Positions 1-11,600 of a DNA stretch of 64,000 bases are shown piece after piece. The notes under the pieces were generated by a model. The model was not told the DNA's origin. It searched no databases and was given only the letters and a program-made list of their open reading frames with translations. The stretch comes from Hemerocallis citrina (Eukaryota > Streptophyta > Magnoliopsida > Asparagales > Asphodelaceae). The translations under genes were made by a program, and so were the position numbers. Position 1 is the stretch's first letter. Each line of letters opens with the position of its first letter. The stretch is taken from positions 143,459,697 through 143,523,696 of the forward strand of contig CM030360.1 of the NCBI GenBank assembly GCA_017893485.1. Reading direction: 5' to 3'.

Positions 1-142
1 CTGTATTATAAAGTTGAAGTAGTATAGACTAAGTTGTAAAACATTATAAACTAGTACAAAAATGGAATAGTGGTAAGAGTATATATAGAAATAAAAATGG
101 GGTTTATTAAAGTAGAAAATCTCTTTTGTTGTGGGTTCGCCT

Positions 143-332
143 CGTTGGTGTCCAACTGCAGGCTTGCCTCCTTGACATCAAGTTGCAGAATTGCCTCTAC
201 GATATCCGATTACAGTTTGCCTTCTGGACATTCCGTTACAGACCTTACCTCCTCGACATCCAGTTGCAGTTTGCCTCCATTGATGTCTAGTTGCAAATTT
301 GCCCTCTCGACATCAGGTTGCACCAAAACGGG
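143..332. repeat. Minisatellite, ~27 bp unit, about 7 copies
   Basis: A degenerate tandem repeat built on a unit like GACATCCAGTTGCAGTTTGC. About seven copies follow each other with a period near 27 bp. Because the period is a multiple of three, a 9-residue periodic peptide is readable on the plus strand (SSC/TSSCR blocks), but there is no sign that it is a real protein. GC content is clearly above that of the surrounding DNA. Confidence 0.6.
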
Positions 333-1262
333 AGATCGAAAGATGTAATCTTCCATATGTACTTGGATATTAGATGTTTAATAAAGTACGGTGTCACGTT
401 TTGAAATTTTTGATATAAAAATAGATGTAAAGTTGGGATAGTAAAAGGAGGAAATGAAATAGAAAACTACAACGATAAAATATTAAAATAAAAGGATAGA
501 TTTTAAATATCGAATATAAGCTATATTACAAAAATAGTAGAAAGAGGATTTTTAATGTGTAGAAGTATGTCATATCTATATAAGTAAAACTTTAAAATCT
601 TGTTAAAAATATACTGAAATGAATAAGACAATATAAAATAATGGAAAATTATAGTATCGTGAAATCAAAGTATTTGTAAAGTGAATGTAAACATACAAAA
701 ATCAAATATTAAAATCTAAGAGAAATAATAACAAAGAAAAATGATAGTCGTATTAATAATTTAATAAGTAGTAATTCACAACTTAATAGAATACGTAAAA
801 GTAATAGGAAAAATAAATAGGTAAAGTAAAAGCGCATAAAAGTAAGGAGAATAAAACATCAAGAAAGAAAATGAGTAAGTCGAACTTAAAAGATTAAATC
901 TAAGGGTTGTAAATAAAATAATAAATATTAAATTGAATTAATAGTATAAGAAAATAATTCTTTGAGAAAAAAACTTAAACGTTAAAGATGAAAAGTACTA
1001 CAAGGAAAATATACGAAGAAAAATTAAGGAGAAAAGTTAGTCTATGTATAAGGTATCATGAATGTAGGTTAAACCAACCATAACACTCGTGATACCAAGG
1101 GAAAACATGATCGCATACAATCTTACATCATTGTATACGTTGAGAGTATCATGAATGCAAGTTCAATAACTTCATCAGTCATGACTCCAAACTGACACTC
1201 ACACTCTAATGTCCACCCTAATATGTGTTTTCCTTACAATTTTGTACTACTCATTGAAGTCG

Positions 1263-1274
1263 GCTCTGATACCA
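1263..1274 (-). other. Second tRNA-Met primer-site motif
   Basis: The plus strand reads GCTCTGATACCA, the complement of the retroelement primer site TGGTATCAGAGC. It lies 223 bp from the identical motif at 1486. It is followed on the plus strand by TTCTGTGTAG with no recognisable LTR end, so it may be a duplicated leader segment rather than a functional site. Confidence 0.35.
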
Positions 1275-1485
1275 TTCTGTGTAGACTGCGGCCTGCCACC
1301 CAGGATGGCAATGGCCACAAAGGTAAACCTCAGAGCTAGTTTTATGCCAACAGCCTCTCGACTTTTGCAACCGTATCAGTGTTTAGCCGACCTGGGCATG
1401 TCGGGGTAAGAGCCAATGCTTCACCATCAATAACACCGTGAGAACCCCTGATCATGCTTCTGACATTGCCTTCTTGTTTGACCAA

Positions 1486-1497
1486 GCTCTGATACCA
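1486..1497 (-). other. Primer binding site (tRNA-Met type) of minus-strand LTR element
   Basis: Read on the minus strand this is TGGTATCAGAGC, the initiator tRNA-Met primer site used by many plant retroelements. It sits three bases from the inner end of the LTR ending near 1501, the expected spacing. This fixes the element as minus-strand, with its interior to the left and out of the window. Confidence 0.6.
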
Positions 1498-1500
1498 CTC

Positions 1501-4500
1501 TTTAACGCCGTGAATTCCAAACACAGGTAATTGTAGCAAAAACAGGATCTTTTACATCAAAATTCGTACAAAATTTACAGGAAATTTAAAACTTTTATTT
1601 ACAACATGTTCTTCACATCAACACAACAAAATTTAAATGAATACAATTGATATACAATAATGAAAATTCTTCAATCTTATAAAAGCTCATCATAGTGACT
1701 GTAAGTCCATGCCAAGTCCAATCCTGCAACTGGAAAATTGTGAGCACGTCAGTTTCATACAACTGACGCAATGCTACAATATAGCGAGTCTTTAATTTAG
1801 CAAACACAAACTTGAATGCAAATAAGAAAAGTTACTATCCTAATCGTGACAGTGTATGATATGACTTAATGCCTAATGCAAACATTCACACTACGATGAC
1901 ACTAATGGATACTTGTTCGGATTTGAGGCATCCCATAGTACATAGGTCCGAGGGCAAGCCCTTAACGTACTCCACAATATATGGTTCAATTCCTCGTTAT
2001 GAAATCCTACTACGGTGACGAAAATAAGATTTAAACATTCCACAAGTATAGGTTCCAGTCCCGGAGTACATCCGCCGACCATACAGAATCCCCATCACCC
2101 AAACATCCCGTAAGCGTCGCTCCAGCTCAGAACACTGGAGACTCAACTCCCTTCCGCCAGACTATACATAATCTCGGAGTACATTCGTCCGATTATTCAT
2201 AGTCCGAAAAATAATTGAGACTCATCTCGGATAAAACTTGTAGTCCCGGAATGCATCCGCCCGACTATAACCATAGTCCCGAAATACATCTGCCTGACCA
2301 TGTTGAGCCCAGTCCCGGAATACATCCGCCCGACTATATAGAGCCATCCCACTCACATTTGCTCAAGCTTCATCACATCCCCTTTTTATTGTGCTTGTAC
2401 TTAGGTTTAATTATCAAGACCTAGAGTTCGCTTACCCACCGGACTTAAATCAAACACTTAGAATGTTAGCCCACACTGGCTACTTCTCAAAGAGAAAGTT
2501 AACCCACACTGGTTACTTCTCAAATTTCAATTATCACTTCCAACAATTTGTCGGTACTCTGGGCCTCACTCAGCCTCTAAAATAACACAATTCATGTTCT
2601 TAACATCATTGGTTATCCATACCCTCCTTATTCACATTTTGAAAAGTTAATAATATAATTTTAATTCGAGATAAGATATTTCTTATTCAAGTCAATTGCT
2701 ATTCATTTTATTCCCAAAATATAGCTTATAATATGGTAGAATTATTTCCCAAAGTTAAAGTATTTCTACAATTTTTTTCCATTTTTTTAAAAACATGGAA
2801 ACTATATAAAAATTAAAGCTCTGCACCCGGAGTCAAATCCAGGACCAACAACAAATCTGACCGTAGCCCAAACCAACATACCAACTCTCAGTTGGTGAAA
2901 GAAACTCCCAATCAATTGGTTTTTATACCATATCTACTGCATTTGGTAAAATTGATGAAATTAAGAAAGAAAAACTCCCCACTGGACTAAACCTGTGCAC
3001 AGCCAGAGGCACCCAAGCCCCTTGCGCTCATGCGCTAACCAAGAAGTCCAACATCACATCTGATTATAAGTCCATTAAATTTTTTTTCATACATATTTTC
3101 TGTTTCTCGATTAATTTTGATCTAATCAAATAACTTCAACTTTTCTTCTTTTTTCATTATTTCCATGATCATTACTATACATATCAACTATAAAATTTCC
3201 AGAGCGATATTTTCATCTAATTTAATATATTTTAGTTAGGAAATTATTCAAATTAATTCAAATAATGCAATCTTCCACTTTTGCACTCTTGTTCTTGATT
3301 GATTCCAATTAGATTTTAACTTGTAGAATTAGCATGAATACTCCACCATTTAATATAAAGTTAGGGAAACTCACACCCACAAATCTACTTAGAAAACTAC
3401 ATGCAATTCTATGGATTTCTCAATTTACCAATATTGATGCACACTCAATTTCACATATATATAGTTTAATCATGGTGTAGTAAATTCTATCATGAATCAA
3501 CCTACACAATTCAACATGCTTGAGCCAACACATATGGTATAAACATACAATAACATTTTATGACATTTTAACTTTAAAATGCATGGCAAATTACGCTCAG
3601 GTTGCATTTTCCTTTATTCGTCTAGTCATTAATACAATCTTCAATCTAATTTATCCATTATATTGTAGACTACATAAGGCATTTATCTATCCATTTCATT
3701 CATTAAAATAACTAATTTAGGAATCAAGAGACACCCATCTCAAATGTAGAATATCTAGTGGTAGAAACTCCAAAAATCACCTCCAATTCCTCCTCGAAAA
3801 CCGAGCTCAAAGGAAACCGAAACTCACAGCACCCTTCGGTCAGCAAGGCAACACAGCGAACACTTCTTTCTTTGTCTTTGTTTCTTTTCTATTTTGGAGG
3901 TAAGATTGGGGGGGTGTTATTAATAGGATCAATTAGTGGGATTAATTAGTGGGTATTTAATTAACTAACCACTAATCCTACTTAACTACCCACCAAACCA
4001 CCAACTCAACTCACCCACTCTCTCACCCCTAAAGGTGCAGTCAGCCACTTCTTCTGGTGCACAAACACGTGCACGTGCACCTTATGTGCACACTACTTCA
4101 CATATAAATTCTATTATTAATTGTTATTAAATTATATTTAGGTGTATGTTACACATAACAAGTGTACTAGAATTAATGTTCATTTAAATGTATAATTAAT
4201 CATGGGCTTTTGAATTTGTAATTAATTTTTAGTGGGCTACAAAATGAATTTAGGCCTATTGAATTTAATTAAAACAAATCAAAAAAATTAACTAAGAAAA
4301 GTGAGAAGAAAAATTCTCATGACTCAAGAAAAGTTTTAGAAATAAAATTTGCATAAAAATTTTACATGCGATGCACATAAAAACAAATATTCAAATATGA
4401 AATAGATTTGATTAATGGAAAAATATTTATAAATAATCGGAATATAACATACGAAAAATATTTATTTTGATAATCTTACGGATATTTCGCATAACGGTGA

Positions 4501-4748
4501 AATTTACGTAATTGACACGTATATTGAAAGCACGTGAAATGTATGTAAAAATACAAAGATTAAAATAAATGTTTAAGTAGGCTAAAAATAGGATAAAATG
4601 AGTTTTGGGGATACGAAAAAAGTATAAATATTGAAATGTAGAAATACGTAGGAAAATACGTTACAATAATTACTCGTAACAGTACGAAATACATGTGCGT
4701 AACGCACGTAGAGCAAAATTGTCATAACTCAATTTTGTGAGGTGTTAC
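1501..4748 (-). repeat. Long LTR of a Del/Tekay-like gypsy element (5' LTR, minus strand)
   Basis: About 3.2 kb with no gene. The right end reads GAGGTGTTACA, so on the minus strand the LTR opens TGTAACACCTC. The left end TTTAACGCCGTG looks like a mutated TGTAACGCC, giving near-palindromic termini as in the other long LTRs of this window. It abuts the primer site at 1486-1497. At its right edge it directly interrupts the plus-strand antisense ORF of the neighbouring Tat-type element, so it is the younger insertion. The interior contains pyrimidine-rich degenerate repeats near 2215-2345 (CCCGGAATACATCCGCCCGA, about four copies). Orientation rests only on the primer site. Confidence 0.55.
2160..2345. 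repeat. Short degenerate repeat inside the LTR
   Basis: Copies of a unit like CCGGAATACATCCGCCCGAC recur at about 2175, 2247, 2279 and 2314, with similar text around 2060. They are part of the long LTR and code for nothing recognisable. Confidence 0.45.
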
Positions 4749-6216
4749 AGAAAGCGGGTTGCTCAGCTTGATGCCGAGTTGAGGAGGAAGGGTGAGGAGG
4801 TGATCAAGGTGAAGGTGGACGTGGTTGCTCATGTTAGGGTAGGGGCAGAGAACCACATATATGACAACATGAAGAGGTCCTACAACAAGGCCATCGACAA
4901 TATTATCGAGCGCATCCCCCACTTTGACAAGAAGGGGTACCATGTGGGCTTGCATCCTGGAGAGGAGCTGGTATGAGGGACGAGGAGCAGGAACATGTGG
5001 AGATGGAGCAGGGGGACACTGCTGCTATGGAGGCAGACAACCCTATAGGAGTTGCAGGAGTGAAGGGAAAGGAGGTTTTCGGGACCTCTTCCCCCACCTC
5101 CCCCCCCCCTACCCGACTCTGTCTACCGTGGACACTTGCATTCATCTTTGCCGATGAATGGCTTTGATGTGTTGGCTTTGAACTCTGAGTTTTCACATCT
5201 TTTGTAGCTTTGATTACCACCGTTATAGTGACCCCCTACAATTTCTTTTTAGCAGGTGGCTTGATATATGGCCTCAAACTGCGAGATCAAAAATGATCTA
5301 CCAATAGGGCCCATAATGAATCCTATGTACCACCATTGTAGTGACCCCCTACCATTTCTTATTAGCAGGTCGTTGTGTATGTTGGGGGTGATCCTCGCAA
5401 TGGCGAGATTGCTCGTCTTCATACCAAGCTATGCATGGTAGAGTTAGGGCTTACACTCTTAGGGGAAAAGCGATCCAAGGTGGAAGTGGAGCTCGGCTAC
5501 TTGAGGAGAGTGTTGACTTAGAGGAATATCGAAGCTGGTTGCCTTGGTGACTGCCTGCGGAAAACACCTCCGCCCGAGGAGGAGGGACGCTTAAGCGATG
5601 GTGAGACTCCTTTTTTTGAGATGACCGTTGGTTAAATCCCTTCTTCGATCTTTGCATGCGGCTACAACCGAAAGGGATGAGTTAAAGAGCGTCGTAGTTG
5701 AAAAGAACTTAGAGGTTGCTCATCTGAAAGATCGTTCTTGAATTCTTGGGAGCGACTCATCCAGACTGTTCGGCATGCAATCATATGTTCTGTTGGAAGA
5801 TCAAGGTGAAGGATGCCCATTTGAAGGAGAGGCTTGTCGAGCAGGAAGTGGAGATCCATCAATTGAGGCAACTTCTTTTGGGGTCCAGAACCAAGAGCAC
5901 TTCTTTCTCTTGTGATGAGATAAATCAGAGGTTGTCATTTCATGAAATGACTTTATGTCCACACGGGATTTCAAGGATTCTGGGAGTTTTCCAAAGCGGA
6001 GTGGCCGGTTCGTCAAGTGTTGCTTCGATTGGAAGAGTAGCGTGTTACGATTGCCACACGGCTCAGACTCAATTTGCGGGTTTGTTCTTCCCTTCAGATC
6101 ATTTGAGAGATCGAGGTGGTGCTTTGGTAGACAGGGGGCGTAGGATACGTGTGTCCCTTAACAGGAATATCCCCTTACCACGATGGAGTAGAGTTGACTC
6201 TGAGGGAGACTTGTAA
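4749..6216 (+). pseudogene. Antisense ORF of Tat/Retand-like element (aORF), broken
   Basis: Plus-strand coding remnants opposite to pol. The first block (about 4749-4976) gives a charged, coiled-coil-like segment containing ELRRKGEEVIKVKVDV and then YNKAIDNIIERIPHFDKKGY. An acidic, proline-rich block follows to about 5160. A second run (5746-6216) has another heptad-like stretch (LKERLVEQEVEIHQLRQLL). Two pyrimidine-plus-AGCAG sites near 5250 and 5365 look like intron 3' ends. Several frameshifts separate the blocks. The left end is cut by the LTR at 4748. Tat elements carry such antisense ORFs of unknown function; the assignment rests on position, strand and coiled-coil character rather than a family match. 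Confidence 0.5.
5216..5390 (+). repeat. Direct repeat containing splice-acceptor-like sites
   Basis: The text TAGTGACCCCCTACAATTTC near 5225 recurs with few changes near 5340, about 113 bp later. Each copy ends in a T-rich tract and AGCAGGT, resembling a duplicated intron end in the antisense gene. Only two copies are present. Confidence 0.45.
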
Positions 6217-6619
6217 TCTTGTTGATTGCTTCTTTTGAACTTGTACTGGGATGTTGATGTAAAATGAAAACCTTCTACGTGTTCAAGCATTGTCTCTTGT
6301 TCTCTTTGAGTAGAAGCACTTTGTGTTAGGGTAGATGTGGCTACTCTAGTAGAGGGTTGGATCCCTTGTGCCATTGTTGTAGCAAGTTACGGGAGTGTAA
6401 TCCGGGAGGGGATTGATCTAATTTTTGTTAGTTGGGGTAGCTAGCGTAGTGTGATAACTTGCTCCAAATGGCGAGTTATGCTCTCCAACTCGGTTGTTTG
6501 TACATTGCAAAAGCTACTTCGTGCCAGGGGTGTAGAGTCTGGGCTTGTTTTTCAGCATTTCAGGCGCATATTGAGTGGTAATTTGAGCCTCTGATCTTGC
6601 TTGGGTGCGTGCTTCTTGA

Positions 6620-7520
6620 CCAACTCTTTGAACCACGAGTATGGATTCCGAACAGGTTGACGACGAGTTTTGGGAGCAGTCGAATGGCAAGTGGCTAGAG
6701 TGACCCTATGAACCATGATCATGGACTCCGCACTTGTCTGGAGGTTGTTTTGGGAGCAGATTGAATGGCGAGGCGTGCCATGCCCTTGCTCGGTGGCAAG
6801 TGGCTAGAGCGACACTATGAGCCATGAGTATGGATTCCTAAAAGGTTGACTATGAGTTTTGGGAGAAACCTAATGACGAGGCGTGCCTTGCTCTTGTTTG
6901 GTGGCAAATGGCTAGTGCAACTCTATGAACAATGCGCATCGACTATGCACTTTCCGGGGGTTATTTTGGGAGCAGATCGAATGGCATTGCATGCCTGGCC
7001 CTTGCTCGGTGGCAAGTGGCTAGGACAACTTTATGAACCCTGAGTATAGACTCTGAATAGGCTGACGATGAGTTTTGGGAGAAATTGAATGGCAAGGCGT
7101 GCCCTGCCCTTGCTTTGAGGCAAGTAGCTAAAGCGACTTTATGAACCATGAGCTTGGACTCTACACTTGTCCGTTGGTTATTTCAGGAGCGGATCGAATG
7201 GTGATGCGTGCTCTGCCCTTGCTCGGTGGCAAGTGGCTAGAGCGACACTATGAACCATATGTATGGACTCCGAACAGGTTAACAACGAGTTTTGGAAGCA
7301 ATCGAATGGCGAGGCGTGACCTGCCTTTGCTTGGTGGCAAGTGGCTAGAGCGACCTTATGAACCATAAGTATGGACTCCACACTTGTTCATTGGTTGTTT
7401 CAGGAGCAGATTAAATGGCGAGACGTTTCCCGCCCTCGCTCAGTTTCAAGTGGCTAGAGTGACTCTGTGAACCACGAGTATGGACTCTACACTCGTCCAT
7501 TGGGGTGCTCAGTGCGTAGT
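6620..7520. repeat. Tandem array, ~108 bp monomer arranged as ~216 bp dimers
   Basis: The anchor ATGAACCATGAGTATGGACT recurs near 6630, 6708, 6818, 6925, 7033, 7141, 7250, 7357 and 7468, mostly 107-111 bp apart. Two monomer types alternate: one continues with GAACAGGTTGACGACGAG, the other with CACTTGTCCGTTGGTTATTT. The basic repeat is therefore a dimer of about 216 bp. The shared part holds CCTTGCTCGGTGGCAAGTGG. Tat-group elements often carry such arrays between pol and the 3' LTR. No coding role is apparent. Confidence 0.8.
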
Positions 7521-7724
7521 TGGTGTTATTCGTGGTGGACCATGTGTCTGACTTATTGTTTGCATCTGATAGAATTATACAAGAATTTTGCAAAAGAAAA
7601 GACTAAAATTTTATTTAAAAAGTAAAACTAAATGGCCACTTTGATTGCTAGCCTTTATTACATGTTAATCGTTATAAGTGTTGGTCATTATTACATGTTT
7701 GAAGCTAACTACTAAAGGAGGGTG

Positions 7725-9148
7725 TTATGTGTCCTTATTGTACTTCATCAGGTACTCGGCGTTCCAAGTCCTTGATATCTTCTTTCCCCCCAGGTCTTTA
7801 AGTTCGTATGTTCCTGGGCGAACCACTTGTGGGACCTTGTATGGTCCCTCCCAGTTAAGGGTAAGCTTTCTCTTCTTGCGTAGGTTGGATATCTCGAGCT
7901 TTCGAAGGATGAGCTCCCCTCTTTGAGGTTGGCTGGATGGACTTTCTTGTAGTAGAACTTCTCTACCCTCTGCTGGTAGATATGTCTTCACAGGGCGGAC
8001 TTCTCTCACATTCCTTTAACAAGATCTAGATTGGCCCGCAGGTCATTCGAGTTATGCTCTTCGTTGAATAAGAGAAGGCGAGGGAAATGTAATCCTACTT
8101 CTAGATGGATGAGTGCTTCTATGACAAAGGTGAGGTTGAATGGGGATTCTCCCATTGGGATTTTCTTTGTGGTTGGGATTACTTCAAACAGTAGCCCCTT
8201 CAGAGCTTAACCAAGTCTCTTCTTGAGGTCATCAAAGATTTGCCGCTTGGCTTTATCGGCTTGGCCATTGGTCTGGGTGTGTGAGATAGAGGAGAAGCGG
8301 TGTTCAAACCCATATTAGTGCAAAACTTGTGGAACCTCTTGCCAAAAAATTGACTAGTGTACGAGGAATCCCAAACTGGCAAACTATGTTCTTCCAAAAG
8401 AATTATTTTATCTTATGCATTGTAATGGATGCTCGTGGTTCCGCATTGACCCACTTTGTAAAGTATTCGATGGCTACCACTAGAAAGTTTCGTCGTCCAG
8501 AAGTTGGAGGAAATGGTCAGAGAAAGTCCATTCCCCATATGGCGAAGGGGATGGTGCTTAACATAGAGCTGAGGTGGGCTTGAGGCATCAGCTTGATGGA
8601 GTACTTCTGGCAGGGGATGCATTGGCGGATGTATGCTTGTGCATCATTCAGAAGAATGGGCCAATAGTATCCGTGATTGAGGATTTTTCGTCCAAGAAAC
8701 CTCGCGTCTAGATGATGCCTCTTATTCCTTCATATACCTCTTTGAGGGCGTAATCATCTTCTTCGGGGGAGAGACATCATAGGTAATGTTGGCCATCAAC
8801 TTGGGTATAGGAGCGCTTATAGAGGACTCCCTCGATGAGTGCATATCTTTCAGCCCTCACCCGAATCTTTCTTGCTTCTTTGGGGTTAGATGGGAGGACT
8901 CCTTTGTTTAGGGTTTCATCTAGCAATATCCGATGGGGGGTGATGAACATGAGCTCCAGTGTATCCTCCTCGATGCTAAGCTTGAGTAGGACCTCATTGA
9001 GTACAGTAAGGTCGGGTCCGTTAAATGATGAGGAAGCTAGCTTAGATAGGGCATCTGCTTGCCCATTTTCCTCCCGTGGGATGCGAGTGACTTCGGCTTC
9101 TTTGAAAGTAGGCATGAGTTTCTTCACGTAGGCCAAGCACTTAATCAT
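7725..9148 (-). pseudogene. Gypsy integrase (Tat-type), broken
   Basis: Reading from 9148 downward: the end of the second RNase H (IPREENGQADALSKLAS), an integrase N-terminal zinc-domain region that is poorly preserved, the catalytic core with WGMDF...NFLVVAIEYFTKWVNAEP near 8430-8560, then the C-terminal domain (7725-8009) with LNWEGPYKV and PGTYELKDLGGK, typical of gypsy integrases. At least four frameshifts or stops break it. It catalyses element insertion in intact relatives; this copy cannot. Confidence 0.75.
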
Positions 9149-9196
9149 GCGGTCATCTCGGGCCTTATATTCCCCCCAAATCTGATTTACAACTAG

Positions 9197-9972
9197 TTAG
9201 GAGTCGCTGAATACCCCGACTATCTGTGCCCCAGCTTTTCGTTCTAAGAGGAGTCCGACAATGAGGGCTTCATACTCGGCCTTATTGTTGGAGGCAGGGA
9301 AGTTAAGGCGTAGCGAGTACTGGAGGGTGAACTCGTTCGGACCTAGCAAGATGACTCCGACTCCACTCCCTTCTAGGCAGGAGGACCCATCCACATAGAC
9401 CTTCCAAAGTGGGGATCAGGGATAGTGCTTTCGACGATGAACTCGGCTTGGGCTTGGGCCTTGATGGTTGTTCTTGGTCGATAAGTGATATCATGTTGAC
9501 TTAACACGATAAACCACTTAATAAGTATTCCAGATCTTTCTAGCATGTGGAGGACTTTTTTGAGTGGATGATCGGTGATGAACCAGATGGAGTGCGCTTG
9601 GAAGTTGGGGCGGAGCTTTCGGACGGTTGTGACCAGTGCATTGGCCATCTTCTCCATTTTTTAGTACCAAAGCTCAACATCGTGGAGTAACTTGCATACA
9701 TAGTAGATTGGCTTCTGTACCCTGTCTTCTTTCATTAGCAAGACATCACTAAGGGTATGATATGAGGTAGCCAAGTAGAGGTAGAGGACCTCTCCCAGCT
9801 TAGGCTTGCTAAGGAATGGAGGATTGATGAGGCGTGCTTTGAGACATTCGAAGTCTTCCTGTAAAGATTCTCTGCTCCTTGGAAGCTTTGAAAAATGGGA
9901 GGCACTTCTCCCCAGACTTGGAGAGGAAGTGCCCAATGGCGGCAAGGTGGCCCGTGAGCTTTTGGACTTCAT
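9197..9972 (-). pseudogene. Gypsy RNase H plus second RNase H, broken
   Basis: The block at 9661-9972 is the connection/RNase H following RT (PKLGEVLYLYLATSYHTLSD, then QKPIYYVCKLL). It continues at 9373-9657 with the RNase H segment IWFITDHPLKKVLH. The block at 9197-9394 is a second RNase H with DGSSCLEGSGVGVILL and FPASNNKAEYEALIVGL, the D...E layout of the archaeal-type RNase H found in Tat elements. Frames change between blocks, so the enzyme is dead. Confidence 0.75.
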
Positions 9973-10952
9973 TGATGGTAGTTTGGGGAGACATGTCGAG
10001 TATGGCTGTGATCTTTTCAGAGTTGGCTTCGATTTCTCTCTAGCTGACCATAAATCCTAGAAACTTCCCCAAGGAGACCCCAAAGGTGCATTTCGAGAGA
10101 TTTAGTCTCATGTTGTGTCTCTGCAGTACATCAAAAGCTTCCTGGAGATCGACTACATGGTTCTCTTTCTTGAGGCTCTTGGCGAGCATATCATCCACGT
10201 AGACGTCCATGTTTCGGCCAATTTTCTCCTTGAAGACCTAGTTCACTAAGCATTGGTATGTAGCTCCAGCGTTCTTCAACCAGAAGAGCATGACTCGGTA
10301 ACAGTAAAGTCCTTGGTCGGTGAGGAAGAACATCTTTGGGATTTCTAGTGGAAATATTTGGATCTGGTTGTATCCCGAGAAGGCGTCCATGAAGCTTAGA
10401 AGCTCATGAACTAAGGTGGCATCGATCAAGGCGTCAATGCTAGGTAGAGGGAAGGGGTCTTTTGGACATTCCTTGTTGAAGTTGGTGAAGTCTATACCGA
10501 TTCTTCATTTGCCATTGGCTTTCTTTACCATTACCACATTCGGTAGCCACTCAGGGTAGCTAACTTCTTGAATGAAGCGAGCAACTAGGAGTTTCTCGAC
10601 TTTCCTTGACTGCTTGCTACCTGTCGGGGGCAGACTTGTGGTGCTTCTATTGGACGGGCCTGACTTTCGGATTCACGCTTAATCGGTTCATGTTCAGATC
10701 CTTGGAGATGCCTGACATGTCAGAGGCGATCTAGGAGAAGAGGTCTCGGTTGCCCCTAATGCAAGTGATGAGTTGCTCTTTGACCAGATGGAGGAGTACC
10801 TTGCTAACCCGAAAATGCTTAGCTTGATCCTCATGGGAGAAGTGGATTTCTTCTAATTCGTCTACGGGTTTGGAGCTAGCTTGTCCCTTATCTTTTGGCA
10901 GTTCCATGGCGACGAGGGAGAGGACCAAGCCCCCATTGTGGCGGAGTAACAC
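9973..10952 (-). pseudogene. Gypsy reverse transcriptase, broken
   Basis: Minus-strand RT domain. Seen in order: an N-terminal part with SDMSGISKDLNMNRLSVNPK (from about 10735), the finger region with FMDAFSGYNQIQI and GLYCYRVMLFWLKNAGATYQ (10238-10429), and the catalytic box as NMDVYVDDMLAKS at about 10180-10216. NLSKCTFGVSLGKFLGFMVS follows. The YVDD residues are intact, but stops and frame changes flank the box. Confidence 0.75.
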
Positions 10953-11600
10953 GCACGAGCAGCTTCTTGGCTTCCTTTGACTTTTCCTACCCCTATTGTT
11001 GTAATGAACTTCATCTTCATGTGGTTGGCAGAGGTAACTACGTGAAAGGATGCTAGCCCTGGGTGGCCAAAGATGGCATTAGCAGGTTTAAGTCAGTCCC
11101 GTGTAAACTTGAGGCCCTCAAATACATCCAAGAAGATGATGTTTATTGAGCTATCGTTATCTACCAAGATATGCGCTCCTCGTGATTTACCATGCATATG
11201 CTTATTACGAGCGCTTCACAGTAAGGTGTTCGAACCACTTCCAGATCTTGGTCTGAGAATGTTATTAGAACCATATAGATTTTGGGAGGAGGGATGTTGT
11301 GTACCAAGTTCACTTCGCGGAGGAATGCTTTCTAAGAGGAGTTTGACAACCCCCCATAGGTCCCCCATGGATGGAGTGTAATACCGTCATGTGTTCCGAG
11401 TCTTAGGACTCGAAACGCCTCTTGATCGCTTGTTGGCTCCTCGTACAGGCAGAGGCCCGGTGTTGCTTCTTTGGGTGAACATAGTGAGGTAGCCCCGTCA
11501 GAGCAAGGCTTCGAGCTCGTCTTTGAGGGTTCGACAGTCGTCAGTGAGATGTTGTGGTCTTTGTGAAATGCACACCACTTGTTCCTATCCCTTCTCTGTT
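10731..11600 (-). pseudogene. Gypsy protease and linker region, decayed
   Basis: Between gag and RT on the minus strand. Only fragments are readable, for example LRHNGGLVLSLVAMELPKDKG near 10930, which matches the segment preceding RT in Tat polyproteins. I do not see an intact aspartic protease triad. Confidence 0.4.

Larger units (their letters stand above)
1..1485. other. AT-rich stretch, no gene recognised
   Basis: Very AT-rich sequence with many stops in all frames. By position it should be the interior (leader and gag side) of the minus-strand LTR retrotransposon whose primer site lies at 1486-1497, but I find no gag-like reading frame on the minus strand. It is either strongly decayed or from a non-autonomous derivative. 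The only structure I see is the short minisatellite near its left end and a second copy of the primer-site motif at 1263-1274. Confidence 0.4.

Noticed and set aside
2815..2900. tRNA-like B-box resemblance suggesting a SINE
   Set aside because: GGAGTCAAATCC is only loosely like a B box, no A box at the right distance, no poly(A) or target duplication.
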